Positions 1 through 6,469 of a stretch of 9,680 nucleotides of DNA are shown here, in pieces. The DNA is from Bacillota bacterium (GTDB taxonomy: Bacteria; Bacillota; Clostridia; Lachnospirales; Cellulosilyticaceae). The DNA lies in the NCBI GenBank assembly GCA_023457875.1, contig JAEXBC010000072.1, positions 1-9,680 of the forward strand, in the 5' to 3' direction. Positions within the stretch are counted from its first letter, which is position 1; each line of letters begins with the position of its first letter. The translations under genes and the position numbers were made by a program. The notes below the pieces were generated by a model that worked only from the letters and a program-made list of their open reading frames with translations, did not search any database and was not told where the DNA came from.

Positions 1-154
1 CTGTTGGAGCTGCTTGACTTGCAAGTTTATCGAATTCTGCATTAGCTGTAATAATACCACTTTGTACAAGTGCTGATTTTTCCATAGTCTTATTAATTAC
101 ATATGGGTTGAATAATTCTGGGACGATTACGTCACCTAGTTTTGTAGTTGCCAT
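1..154 (-). CDS. Major capsid protein, N-terminal fragment (runs off left edge)
   Basis: This frame encodes the first 51 residues of a protein starting MATTKLGDVIVPELFNPYVI and stays open to the window edge. The opening (a polar start, then DVIVPE.FNPYV and a K/Q-T-x-E-x-SALVQSGI stretch) matches my memory of coat proteins in Gram-positive siphophages that pair with a GP20-type scaffold; I cannot name the exact capsid family from 51 residues. The product would be the main head shell subunit. The start is the ATG at 152-154, preceded by an AGGAAG ribosome binding site at 164-169. It lies 23 bp downstream of the scaffold gene, the usual scaffold-then-capsid order, and probably shares its transcript. 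The C-terminal part lies outside the window, so completeness cannot be judged. Confidence 0.82.
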   Translation of the reverse strand, partial: MATTKLGDVIVPELFNPYVINKTMEKSALVQSGIITANAEFDKLASQAAPT

Positions 155-177
155 GTCTATACACTTCCTTTTCTTTA

Positions 178-795
178 TTAAATATTAAGCATTATACCTG
201 CTGCCGCCGCTAATTCCTTTGCCTGTGCAGGATTTTCTTTAAATAATTTTCCTTGCTCCGTTAAGTTAAATGTTTCTTTCGCCCAAGGATTAGCAAAAGA
301 ACCTCCTTTGCCACCTACAGGATTGTAACCTGTCATCTTGGCTCCTGTCATAAATAGATGTGCCATTGTCTCATTTTCTTTGTAGGGTTTAATAGTTTCT
401 TCAAGTCCGATAACTTTGCTATCTTTATCAAAGGTAAACTTATCAACCCCACCATGCTTAAAGATAAGATAATCGACATCTTTTACCCCAGCTTCCTTTA
501 GTGCTTCTTTAAGCGCATAGGATTTTGCTGTATTAACTGCTTCATCCTTCAACTTTTGTATGGTAGTTTCATGATCTTTAATAGTTTGTTGTAGTGTCTC
601 ATTATCTCCATTGGCTTTCTTTAAGTCATCAATTGTCCTATTAGCTGTTTTAAGCTCTGAGCTTACAGTATTAAAAGTTTCTTTAGGCACCGCATTCTTG
701 GGAAACTCTACACTTATTTGCTTCATAACTGCATCAACGTCTAGTTTTCCTTCTGTAATTTGTGCTGCTTCTAAAATCTTCTTTAACCATTCCAT
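178..795 (-). CDS. Phage capsid scaffold protein, GP20-like
   Basis: The 205-residue product looks like a phage minor structural protein GP20 family scaffold, which guides procapsid assembly and is absent from the mature head. Residues 1-45 form a short N-terminal region. Residues about 45-100 are rich in E, K, Q, T and L with heptad spacing, as expected of the coiled coil in this family. A compact region (VKDVDYLIFKHG) follows. The C-terminus carries NPWAKETFNLTEQGKLFKEN and a PAQAKELAAAAG tail, a motif that recurs at the C-terminal end of such scaffolds and probably contacts the coat protein. The start is supported by a GGAGGT ribosome binding site at 804-809. The gene directly precedes the capsid gene. 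A minus-strand terminator and a structured leader lie just upstream, so expression may be set separately from the portal genes. No cleaved protease domain is visible. Confidence 0.88.
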   Translation of the reverse strand: MEWLKKILEAAQITEGKLDVDAVMKQISVEFPKNAVPKETFNTVSSELKTANRTIDDLKKANGDNETLQQTIKDHETTIQKLKDEAVNTAKSYALKEALKEAGVKDVDYLIFKHGGVDKFTFDKDSKVIGLEETIKPYKENETMAHLFMTGAKMTGYNPVGGKGGSFANPWAKETFNLTEQGKLFKENPAQAKELAAAAGIMLNI

Positions 796-826
796 TTTCT
801 ATTACCTCCAATAGCATATTTATACT

Positions 827-886
827 GGTTGCTCCCAGTTAGGAGTACCTTTGTTCTTTATGCCCTACAAATCTGTAAAAAGGGCA
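827..886 (-). promoter_or_regulatory. Structured untranslated leader upstream of the scaffold gene
   Basis: Two hairpins lie in minus-strand RNA between the terminator at 886-911 and the scaffold ribosome binding site. One pairs 861-866 (tgccct) with 881-886 (agggca), with an inner TACA/TGTA pairing at 866-869 and 874-877. The second pairs 827-835 with 842-849 as an 8-bp stem with one bulge and a CAGTTA-type loop. A competing 5-bp stem (824-828 with 835-839) uses the same bases, so two folds exclude each other. No convincing promoter was found here. The region could be a translational control leader or a processing site; the function is inferred from folding only. Confidence 0.4.
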
Positions 887-911
887 AAATAAAAAGCACT
901 TATTAAAGTGC
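886..911 (-). terminator. Intrinsic terminator, minus strand, ahead of scaffold/capsid genes
   Basis: On the minus strand GCACTT and AAGTGC form a perfect 6-bp stem (896-901 with 906-911) around a 4-nt loop, followed directly by TTTTTATTTT (886-895). On the plus strand no T-run follows, so it acts in one direction. It lies between the 41-aa gene and the scaffold gene, inside what would otherwise be one late operon, and behind the start region of the plus-strand gene at 994. Confidence 0.75.
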
Positions 912-944
912 ATTCGTTCGACATATTATTTAATTTTCTTGTAC

Positions 945-950
945 TATAAT
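945..950 (+). promoter_or_regulatory. -10 box of the promoter for the plus-strand 69-aa gene
   Basis: A perfect TATAAT lies 44 bp upstream of the ATG at 994, in AT-rich DNA. The -35 element is unclear: TCGACA at 918-923 is a 5/6 match but 21 bp away, too far for a normal spacer from this -10; from it, an 18-bp spacer would lead to the weaker TACTAT at 942-947. A dedicated promoter is expected because the gene opposes all its neighbours. Confidence 0.55.
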
Positions 951-956
951 CTATTT

Positions 957-1224
957 GTAGAGCCCAAATAAACATTACCAACGAGGTGATTAAATGCCAA
1001 AAAGAGTTTCAGTTACACAAGAAAGCGATACAGGAAGAAACACACGCTTTCATGATAACTTTACTGGTCAAGATATGACAAGAAACCAATTTGTAAACGC
1101 AATAAAAAGCGGCAGTTACGATAACTATCATATACGAAACATAAATGGAGTAGAAACGCCAGTCTCTAATCCTGATTCAACTAGAAATAATAATTTAGGC
1201 TAGTACTTACTATATGGGCTCTAC
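957..1224. repeat. Inverted repeat pair flanking the plus-strand gene
   Basis: GTAGAGCCCAAATA at 957-970 faces TATATGGGCTCTAC at 1211-1224. The two arms match at 13 of 14 positions when one is reverse-complemented, including a perfect 10-bp core. They enclose the ribosome binding site and the whole 69-aa gene. The right arm overlaps the last codons and stop of the 41-aa minus-strand gene, while the -10 box lies outside the left arm. This could be a remnant of terminal repeats of a small mobile cassette, a pair of protein sites or chance. Only 'ttt' is shared by the outer flanks, so a target duplication is not convincing. Confidence 0.5.
994..1203 (+). CDS. Moron-like small protein, possibly DUF3892-related
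   Basis: A 69-residue protein begins MPKRVSVTQESDTGRNTRFH and is the only gene here on the plus strand. It has a clear GAGGTG ribosome binding site at 983-988 and its own -10 box. The pattern of a short beta-rich start (RVSVTQE), a middle DNFTGQDMTRNQFVNAIKSG helix that looks like a small recognition or packing helix, and a tail YHIRNINGVETPVSNPDS recalls small proteins found singly in Firmicute phages and chromosomes. I think of DUF3892-type proteins but am not certain. There is no signal peptide, membrane segment or cysteine. Its independent promoter, opposite strand and flanking inverted repeats fit a moron, an extra gene expressed from the prophage and not needed for the head. Its role is unknown. 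Confidence 0.8.
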   Translation: MPKRVSVTQESDTGRNTRFHDNFTGQDMTRNQFVNAIKSGSYDNYHIRNINGVETPVSNPDSTRNNNLG

Positions 1225-1335
1225 TTTCACCTCATACCCATCCTTTTCGACAATCTCGGTATCTGAAATTACAGCCACTACCTCGTCACCCTTCAGAATC
1301 ACAATTTGCCCAATATTAGACTCATTAATAACCAT
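1210..1335 (-). CDS. 41-aa conserved-looking small phage protein
   Basis: A short open frame starts at the ATG at 1333-1335 (MVINESNIGQIVILKGDEVV) and ends at TAG 1210-1212. A purine-rich GAGAGG ribosome binding site lies 9 nt upstream. An in-frame ATG nine bases further upstream would sit on that site and is unlikely to be the start. The product alternates beta-like hydrophobic stretches (QIVILKGDEVVAVIS) with charged turns (EIVEKDGYEVKVEPI), like a tiny beta-barrel or hairpin, and is acidic. No function is recognised. It lies between the 99-aa gene and scaffold in the late direction, but downstream of a terminator (1364-1406), so it would need read-through or antitermination to be transcribed. 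Its 3' end overlaps the right arm of the inverted repeat around the 69-aa gene, with only 6 bp between the two convergent stop codons. Confidence 0.6.
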   Translation of the reverse strand: MVINESNIGQIVILKGDEVVAVISDTEIVEKDGYEVKVEPI

Positions 1336-1363
1336 TCTTATCATCCTCTCTTAAATTTAAGTA

Positions 1364-1406
1364 TAAAAATAGCACCTACTCAATTAATATAAGTAAGTGC
1401 TATTTT
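1364..1406 (-). terminator. Intrinsic terminator after the 99-aa gene
   Basis: Arms 1366-1375 and 1397-1406 pair perfectly over 10 bp, and 1377-1380 pair with 1392-1395. In minus-strand RNA the intervening position is a U-G wobble, giving a continuous 15-bp stem. In plus-strand RNA it would be a C-A mismatch, so the minus strand is the one under selection. A short T-run (TTTTTATAC) follows. The stop codon of the 99-aa gene lies within the upstream arm. It may also weakly stop plus-strand transcripts from the 69-aa gene. Confidence 0.72.
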
Positions 1407-1704
1407 AATCAATATCTACTATTACACCATCTCCTAATAGTTGACTAAGCTTATCAGTCTTTACATTCTCAACTTTCTCATCATACCATACCTGATAATA
1501 ATGATAATTCGGATACTCGTTATCTTCTTCAGAAAGCTTTCCATTATACTCAATAACTATAGATTCATCTTTTCTTTTCAGCCAATCATTACTTTCTTCA
1601 ACAACTAATATAGTTTCTTTGACTACACAAAATGCATCTGTGATTGCTCCTATAAGCTTATCCGCCATTAGTTTATTCTTTGCAAATAAATTACAACCAT
1701 ACAT
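1405..1704 (-). CDS. Small acidic protein, candidate immunity partner of the MuF C-terminal domain
   Basis: This 99-residue protein starts MYGCNLFAKNKLMADKLIGA. Its ATG overlaps the MuF stop in a TAATG, and a full AGGAGG site (1714-1719) is embedded in the last MuF codons, so translation is tightly coupled to MuF. After a mixed helical start the protein is strongly acidic (VVEESNDWLKRKDES, GKLSEEDNEYPNYHYYQVWY, then LLGDGVIVDID) and looks like a small single-domain cytosolic protein without signal or membrane segments. I do not recognise a family. Position, coupling, size and acidity are those of immunity proteins that follow phage MuF toxins; that role is an inference. Alternatives are a minor head or connector protein, which also occur after MuF genes but are usually more basic or more clearly structural. 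Transcription ends at the hairpin overlapping its stop. Confidence 0.72.
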   Translation of the reverse strand: MYGCNLFAKNKLMADKLIGAITDAFCVVKETILVVEESNDWLKRKDESIVIEYNGKLSEEDNEYPNYHYYQVWYDEKVENVKTDKLSQLLGDGVIVDID

Positions 1705-3143
1705 TATAGAATTCCTCCTTTTCTTAAAATATCTTTCATTCTTTCTATATCGGTATCTTTTGCACCCATATTATATAATATATTCTGCAAGTTAGGGTTA
1801 TTTTTTTCTGTTTTTATTTTTACAAGCCATCCATATTCTCCCCTATTTAAAGTTATAAATCCGTCACCATCTACAGGATGAAATATATTATCATGATAAG
1901 TATATGTTCTATTACCAACAACATACATTCCATTTACTTTATTATATAACCCTTTTTGAATACATTCAATATCCGCTAGATAATCTACACCAGGCATTAT
2001 AATTGTATTTGTATTTTTCGCCGTAGAGTTCTTGCCCAATGAAGTTAGGACATGTCTTTCTTTTTTTGGGGGCTTCACCTTCTGTAATTTTTTAAGTTCT
2101 TTATCTACTTCTGGTCTTTTCACATATTCTTTATACCATTCTTTAAAAGTCATATCATCAGGGACATAGAATTGCCTTCCTGACTCATCTCTTGCAATTC
2201 GTTCACCAAAATTATCATCAAAATATGGAATAGTTGTTGTTCTACACCAACAATGAAAAGGTGGAGCTGTTAGTCCTGGCTCATACTCACTCATTTTAAA
2301 TACTTTACCATCTAGATCTTGGCATATTTCAGAAGTTCGACTATCTAGTGTTGCACATATTTCATATTTTTCTACACCAAGATCGTTAAAACAATCTCGT
2401 TGACTAGCAGATGCAAAAAAAGCTGATTCAGTCATTACTAACCTTCCAGCTCTTGTTCTACTCGTATTGAATTTATCTGCTATTCTTTTGATTGCTTTAT
2501 CTGGTGCTCTCCCCATGATAATACTTTGGGTAAGTTCTGTATGAAGCGTATTAACTAAATCACCTTTAGCTTTCCAAATCCTATCACTAAAGTTACTTCC
2601 ATCAGCGGTCCATGGCTTAGATAATACTTGAGTTAGTCTATTTGAGTCCAGTGCTGGTATCGTCCATCCAACATTTAAACCTCTTTGTATTTCAAATGCT
2701 GAATGATAGTAGCCACCTTCATAGATAGCTTTAAGTGTGTCACTTAATCCGTTATGTTGATTTTGATAAAGTGATTCTACCGTTTGCCTTAGTTGTATCT
2801 CTAAAGCTTCTAATCTTGAAATATGAACTCTAGCAGAAGCATTTTCAAGCTCCTTCATCCATATACCATTTATCGCATTTTCTCTGCCATACTTTATGTA
2901 CTCATCTAAATTCCAGTTAAATTCTTCAAGTTCTTTTCCCTTAAGCCATTTTTTAGCTTCTGCCATACCAATGCCATTATTATCAGCTATCCTACCATAC
3001 CATCTAGCCATTTGTGATTCTATATCGTTTATAGCCTTACGATACTCTTTATCAAGTTGTTTATAATACTCTTCTCCTTTAATAAGTTGGGCTTCTTCTA
3101 GTTGTTCAAATCGTTGCTTCCAGTAACTATTATTCTTCGCCAT
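1704..3143 (-). CDS. MuF-type head morphogenesis (minor capsid) protein with extra C-terminal domain
   Basis: The 479-residue product belongs to the Mu gpF/SPP1 gp7 family: a few copies bind the portal inside the head and may be ejected with the DNA. Residues 1-130 are helical and charged. The MuF domain covers about 190-310 and shows TESAFFASASQRD (238-250), CATLDSRTSEICQDLDGKVF (263-282) and APPFHCWCRTTT (293-304), including the family's conserved D-R-T and H-C-x-C-R motifs. A proline- and lysine-rich linker (about 345-365) joins a separate region at about 365-479, which is unlike the core and contains TYTYHDNIFHPVDGDGF (413-429) and TLNRGEYGWLVKI (431-443). Many family members end soon after the core, so this looks like an added effector domain; H417, D418, H422, D425 and R434 are possible active residues. 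The start follows AAAGGTG and overlaps the portal gene by 14 bp. Confidence 0.88.
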   Translation of the reverse strand: MAKNNSYWKQRFEQLEEAQLIKGEEYYKQLDKEYRKAINDIESQMARWYGRIADNNGIGMAEAKKWLKGKELEEFNWNLDEYIKYGRENAINGIWMKELENASARVHISRLEALEIQLRQTVESLYQNQHNGLSDTLKAIYEGGYYHSAFEIQRGLNVGWTIPALDSNRLTQVLSKPWTADGSNFSDRIWKAKGDLVNTLHTELTQSIIMGRAPDKAIKRIADKFNTSRTRAGRLVMTESAFFASASQRDCFNDLGVEKYEICATLDSRTSEICQDLDGKVFKMSEYEPGLTAPPFHCWCRTTTIPYFDDNFGERIARDESGRQFYVPDDMTFKEWYKEYVKRPEVDKELKKLQKVKPPKKERHVLTSLGKNSTAKNTNTIIMPGVDYLADIECIQKGLYNKVNGMYVVGNRTYTYHDNIFHPVDGDGFITLNRGEYGWLVKIKTEKNNPNLQNILYNMGAKDTDIERMKDILRKGGIL

Positions 3144-4533
3144 CTATATCAGCACCTTTGCTTTTATTAAAGGCATTCTTATAATCATTGACTTTTTCTT
3201 CTTCCTCCTGCTCTTCTGCCTTTATTTGTTTCTCTTCAACTGCTATATCTTCTACAAGTGGATGAGCCTTTCGTATGGATTTCTTAGAAACAATATCAAC
3301 AGAGTTTTGACATATTTGAGATTGCTCTAAATCGTTTTGGATTGCTGCTCTTGTCCAAGTCTGAAGCACTTGTTTGCACTCAATATTCAAATGCTTACAA
3401 ATAGCTCTGACTAAAGTACCAAATCCTAATCTAAACTCTGTTTCCATTAAGCCTGCTTTAAGCTCTAAAAGAGAGTAAAGATATTTAAGTGCAACACCTG
3501 AAGCATTTCCAAAGTTGCTTGGTTCAGGGTCAATCCCTTGCCCTTGTTCAAAGATGGCTTTACGTGTCATGGTAAGTATTTTGTCTCGGGCTTCAACGGG
3601 TATGTCAATTGTAAGAGTTTGTACCCCCGATTTATCATCAGGACCATTACTCTCAGTCTTAATGGTCTTATACTTCTTTATGTTACTTAAAAACTCTGAT
3701 AAACTCTCACCCTCATAGTTTGAAAGTATAAATATTATCTCCTGAATATCTTCTAGATCGTTTGCAAAACCACTGTATACTTTATCATAAGTATCTATTA
3801 GTTCCTTAACATTCTCTAAATCATTCATTTGCACATCATTATTAAAAAATGGTATAAAGGGTACCATCCCAAAGTCATGCTTTAGTATATCAGATTGCTC
3901 TGTTGTACTTGTATCAACTAAAAAGGTGCTAAACATACAAAAGGTTTCTAGCCCCTCATCTATCGTGTGACTTGATAGTTTTCTAAAGGTCTGGCATTCT
4001 TTATCTGTCCAATACTCATAAATATCATAGCTATCACCCAAATCATCTACCTGCTTATACGTCCTCAATACCGCTAATAATGTTTCTTCTAAATCACTTC
4101 CCCATACTGGGATAATCTGCTTACTATCTACAACACCATATTTAAATTCATTGTCTATGTTTTTCCATATATGGAGCCATGCTATAGAGCTATTAGAAGC
4201 ATTAACGCAAAGCTTCTTACAAACTTTAGGCCACTTGTCACCTAGTGTTTCACTTATTGCTCTATTAAAGTTTTCAGTTCCCACGTCAAACAAAGGGGGA
4301 TAAGTAAACATATATGCCGCTTTTTGGTTTACAAGTAAACCATGAAAATTGTGAGGCACCTTATTATCTGCATTTCTAAGGGGATTTTCTGCCTCAGCTT
4401 CACTTGTCTTGACTTTTGAAAGAATATCATTTTTGCCTTTATAATACCTTTCAGCTATCATTGATTTTATAACTAAATCTGAATGGCCTTGCGTATGTTT
4501 TTTTATTACTTTCTTAGCTACTTCTAATTCCAA
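3130..4533 (-). CDS. Phage portal protein, SPP1 type
   Basis: The product (467 residues) forms the dodecameric ring at the head vertex through which DNA is packaged and leaves. Features of the SPP1-type portal family include an early RYYKGKNDIL segment, N-x-x-HNFHGLLVNQKAAYMFT (a hallmark stretch before the first portal beta region), a clip/stem region with YDKVYSGFANDLEDIQEIIF, and VALKYLYSLLELKAGLMETE near residue 360, matching the long helix of the family. The C-terminus is very acidic (EEQEEEEKVNDY). The start is best placed at a TTG (4531-4533), because GGAGGTG (4540-4546) lies 8 nt before it; the more upstream in-frame GTG is part of that ribosome binding site. The stop of the large terminase gene is 14 bp upstream. 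Size is normal for the family. Confidence 0.92.
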   Translation of the reverse strand: MELEVAKKVIKKHTQGHSDLVIKSMIAERYYKGKNDILSKVKTSEAEAENPLRNADNKVPHNFHGLLVNQKAAYMFTYPPLFDVGTENFNRAISETLGDKWPKVCKKLCVNASNSSIAWLHIWKNIDNEFKYGVVDSKQIIPVWGSDLEETLLAVLRTYKQVDDLGDSYDIYEYWTDKECQTFRKLSSHTIDEGLETFCMFSTFLVDTSTTEQSDILKHDFGMVPFIPFFNNDVQMNDLENVKELIDTYDKVYSGFANDLEDIQEIIFILSNYEGESLSEFLSNIKKYKTIKTESNGPDDKSGVQTLTIDIPVEARDKILTMTRKAIFEQGQGIDPEPSNFGNASGVALKYLYSLLELKAGLMETEFRLGFGTLVRAICKHLNIECKQVLQTWTRAAIQNDLEQSQICQNSVDIVSKKSIRKAHPLVEDIAVEEKQIKAEEQEEEEKVNDYKNAFNKSKGADIDGEE

Positions 4534-4547
4534 TTTATACACCTCCT

Positions 4548-5813
4548 TTATCTTAATACTGAAATTGCTGCCTTATGTATCATATCATCTTCAAGCGCAT
4601 ATCTTGTTGAGTCTATTGTGTGGTTGTTTTTATCTGGGTATTCTCCCTTTGGATTACCTTGGCTATCTACCTCTAACTCATATCCCAGAAATTCTCTTGC
4701 ATGGTTAGGTGCTCTTTCTTTGTCGATTATAATTTCTTCTATCTCCTCTGATAAAAACTTAACCCCATGCTCTACTGAGTCAGGTCCTTTTTTTGCACCT
4801 CTTATTTTTATTAGCCCTAATTTTTTAAACTCACTTATTGTCCTGGGTTCTGCCGAATCAGCTATAATTGTTTTATTGTAAAAGCCTATCTTGCTAATTT
4901 CCTCAACAGCTTTACTGTTTCCTAGTTTGCATTTATAAACTTCCCCGAAAATAAATAATCGCTTACGCTTTTTGTCATAATGACATAACGTAAACGATAA
5001 GGGGTCAGCCCCATAACCAAAGTCCAGGCCTTGTCTAATGCGGTCAAATATCTTTATTTCATCATCAGTAATCTTTCTAATAACCACATTAGTAAATACT
5101 TCTAAGCCTGTGCCTGTTACTGCGCCTAAATAGTCATGCTCATACTTAGTGGGCTTAGTAGCTTTTAAGTGTTCAGCTTCAATTATGAATTGCTCGCCCA
5201 GCCATTCTTTTGGTACGGTTAAATAAGTGCTATGATGCACAACCTTATCTGACCTTTCATCTAACACTTCCATGTTGGTCCAATTTCTTTGACTTTCTGG
5301 TGGATTGAACGAATAAAACACTAAGAACTTAGGCCCACCACGCATAATGGACTGGTTGATATTGCGTATCTTATCGTAGTTTTCAAATTCATCTACTTCC
5401 TCATACCAAATGTACTTAATCCATCCCTTTGATACTTTAGTAGACTTTAATTTCTTAGGCTTGTCAGCGCCCTTGAAAAGTACCTGTTGTCCAGTTTCCT
5501 CATAGATAAGCCTAAGAGGAGAAAGCTTTATTTTCCATTGGTTACTTACCCCTAATTTATCTATGGCCCATATCATTTGTTCAAATACAGAACCTTCTAA
5601 GGTGTCTTTAACTCGTCTAATCACTAGAGCATTACTCATGATGCCTTTTTCTGCATCATCCATCATTTTCAGGATTATGCTTTCACTGATAAAAGATGAT
5701 TTTGTAGATCCACGCCCACCTTTAAGCCAATGGTGAGTGAATTTTTCTTCCCATACCTGCCAAAATAGTTCATAGAAAGATGGTGCTATGCAGTCCGTTA
5801 AGTTAACCGCCAT
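4548..5813 (-). CDS. terL: Terminase large subunit (TerL), PBSX-like
   Basis: The 421-residue packaging motor contains an N-terminal ATPase and a C-terminal RNase-H-like nuclease that cuts concatemeric DNA. Counting from the ATG at 5811-5813, Walker A is GGRGSTKSS (32-40), Walker B is YIWYEEVDEF (134-143, catalytic glutamate about 138-139), and the coupling motif is FYSFNPP (166-172). Nuclease acidic residues appear as GLDFGYGADP (262-271), IIADSAEP (316-323) and HTIDSTRYALE (398-408), so both activities look intact. Length fits the Terminase_3/PBSX group. The ATG is preferred over the in-frame GTG nine bases upstream because AGGTGAT precedes it by 4 nt, the same arrangement as in the small subunit gene, whose stop lies 9 bases inside this gene. 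Overlap implies coupled synthesis of the two subunits. Confidence 0.95.
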   Translation of the reverse strand: MAVNLTDCIAPSFYELFWQVWEEKFTHHWLKGGRGSTKSSFISESIILKMMDDAEKGIMSNALVIRRVKDTLEGSVFEQMIWAIDKLGVSNQWKIKLSPLRLIYEETGQQVLFKGADKPKKLKSTKVSKGWIKYIWYEEVDEFENYDKIRNINQSIMRGGPKFLVFYSFNPPESQRNWTNMEVLDERSDKVVHHSTYLTVPKEWLGEQFIIEAEHLKATKPTKYEHDYLGAVTGTGLEVFTNVVIRKITDDEIKIFDRIRQGLDFGYGADPLSFTLCHYDKKRKRLFIFGEVYKCKLGNSKAVEEISKIGFYNKTIIADSAEPRTISEFKKLGLIKIRGAKKGPDSVEHGVKFLSEEIEEIIIDKERAPNHAREFLGYELEVDSQGNPKGEYPDKNNHTIDSTRYALEDDMIHKAAISVLR

Positions 5814-6216
5814 TTGCATCACCTATTTTCGGTATGTCTATATTGATAGTTACTCCCTTGTCACCAGCTTCTACCTCTAACTTTTCAGTAAATAGCCTGT
5901 ATCTCTTTCCAAGCAATTCAGCGGCCTTAGTCCTGTCCTGAAGAGAAGCATCTAAATCAAATTGGTCTTTTTCTTCCCCTCTCATAACCTTGGTAAGATA
6001 CTGTAAGACTTCTTCTGGCTTGGCAATACGTTCTGACTCAATTTGCTTTCTGCGCTCATTTAAGTATTGCTTTATGCTATCATTTGCTATCAATCTTGAT
6101 GCATTTGCTCTAGCACCCTTTTTGTTATAGCCCGCTTTAATATAAGCTTCTGTGGCATTCCCTAATTCCAAGTAATAGTCACAAAAAGATTTCTGTTTAT
6201 CGGTAAGTTTACTCAC
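5803..6216 (-). CDS. terS: Terminase small subunit (TerS)
   Basis: The product of 137 residues recognises phage DNA and loads the large subunit. It starts MSKLTDKQKSFCDYYLELGN and continues ATEAYIKAGYNKKGARANA, then SRLIANDSIKQYLNER: this is the Terminase_2 N-terminal domain, a winged HTH-like DNA-binding fold (about residues 5-52). A charged helical middle (EEVLQYLTKVMRGEEKDQ, then DRTKAAELLGKRYRLF) forms the oligomerisation core, and a short beta tail (GVTINIDIPKI) follows, typical of contact with the large subunit. The start is a GTG (6214-6216) after AGGTGAT (6221-6227); an in-frame GTG 9 bases upstream lies inside that site. It overlaps the 78-aa gene upstream by 8 bp and the large subunit gene downstream by 11 bp. 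Confidence 0.92.
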   Translation of the reverse strand: MSKLTDKQKSFCDYYLELGNATEAYIKAGYNKKGARANASRLIANDSIKQYLNERRKQIESERIAKPEEVLQYLTKVMRGEEKDQFDLDASLQDRTKAAELLGKRYRLFTEKLEVEAGDKGVTINIDIPKIGDANGG

Positions 6217-6445
6217 TGTTATCACCTGCTTTCAGTAACTCTATAAGCACCTTAAGGAGGTCAATTTTATTGTAAACAGTTGCTATTGCATCTTTATTCC
6301 TAAATCCAGGAGAACCATAATGCAGTACATACTTGGTACAAGCCCCGTTGTCTGTATAAAATTGCTCTTGATTAATCAGTGGCATTAAACCTTTTGCGTT
6401 AAGAGCTTTTTTAACTTTGTTTAATGCCTTATTCACATTGGCCAT
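6209..6445 (-). CDS. 78-aa hypothetical protein, first gene of the late operon
   Basis: The product starts MANVNKALNKVKKALNAKGL, a lysine-rich amphipathic helix. A more polar centre follows (INQEQFYTDNGACTKYVLHY, then GSPGFRNKDAIATVYNKIDL), then a leucine-rich helix LLKVLIELLKAG. No family is recognised and no catalytic motif is evident. An AAAGGAAGG ribosome binding site lies 7 bp upstream, and the stop overlaps the small terminase start, so it is co-translated with the packaging genes. First position in the operon, small size and basic N-terminus would fit an accessory DNA-packaging or DNA-binding protein, but this is only context. There is no HNH motif, although HNH genes often occupy this position in cos phages. 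Confidence 0.75.
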   Translation of the reverse strand: MANVNKALNKVKKALNAKGLMPLINQEQFYTDNGACTKYVLHYGSPGFRNKDAIATVYNKIDLLKVLIELLKAGDNSE

Positions 6446-6469
6446 ACGCCACCTTCCTTTCTTTGCAAC

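Noticed and set aside
611..814. Plus-strand open frame of 67 codons opposite the scaffold gene
   Set aside because: It lies antisense to a well-supported scaffold gene with a coiled-coil region; it has no ribosome binding site and no recognisable product.
3515..4881. Plus-strand open frames opposite the portal and large terminase genes
   Set aside because: Antisense to strongly conserved genes, with hydrophobic low-complexity products and no start signals.
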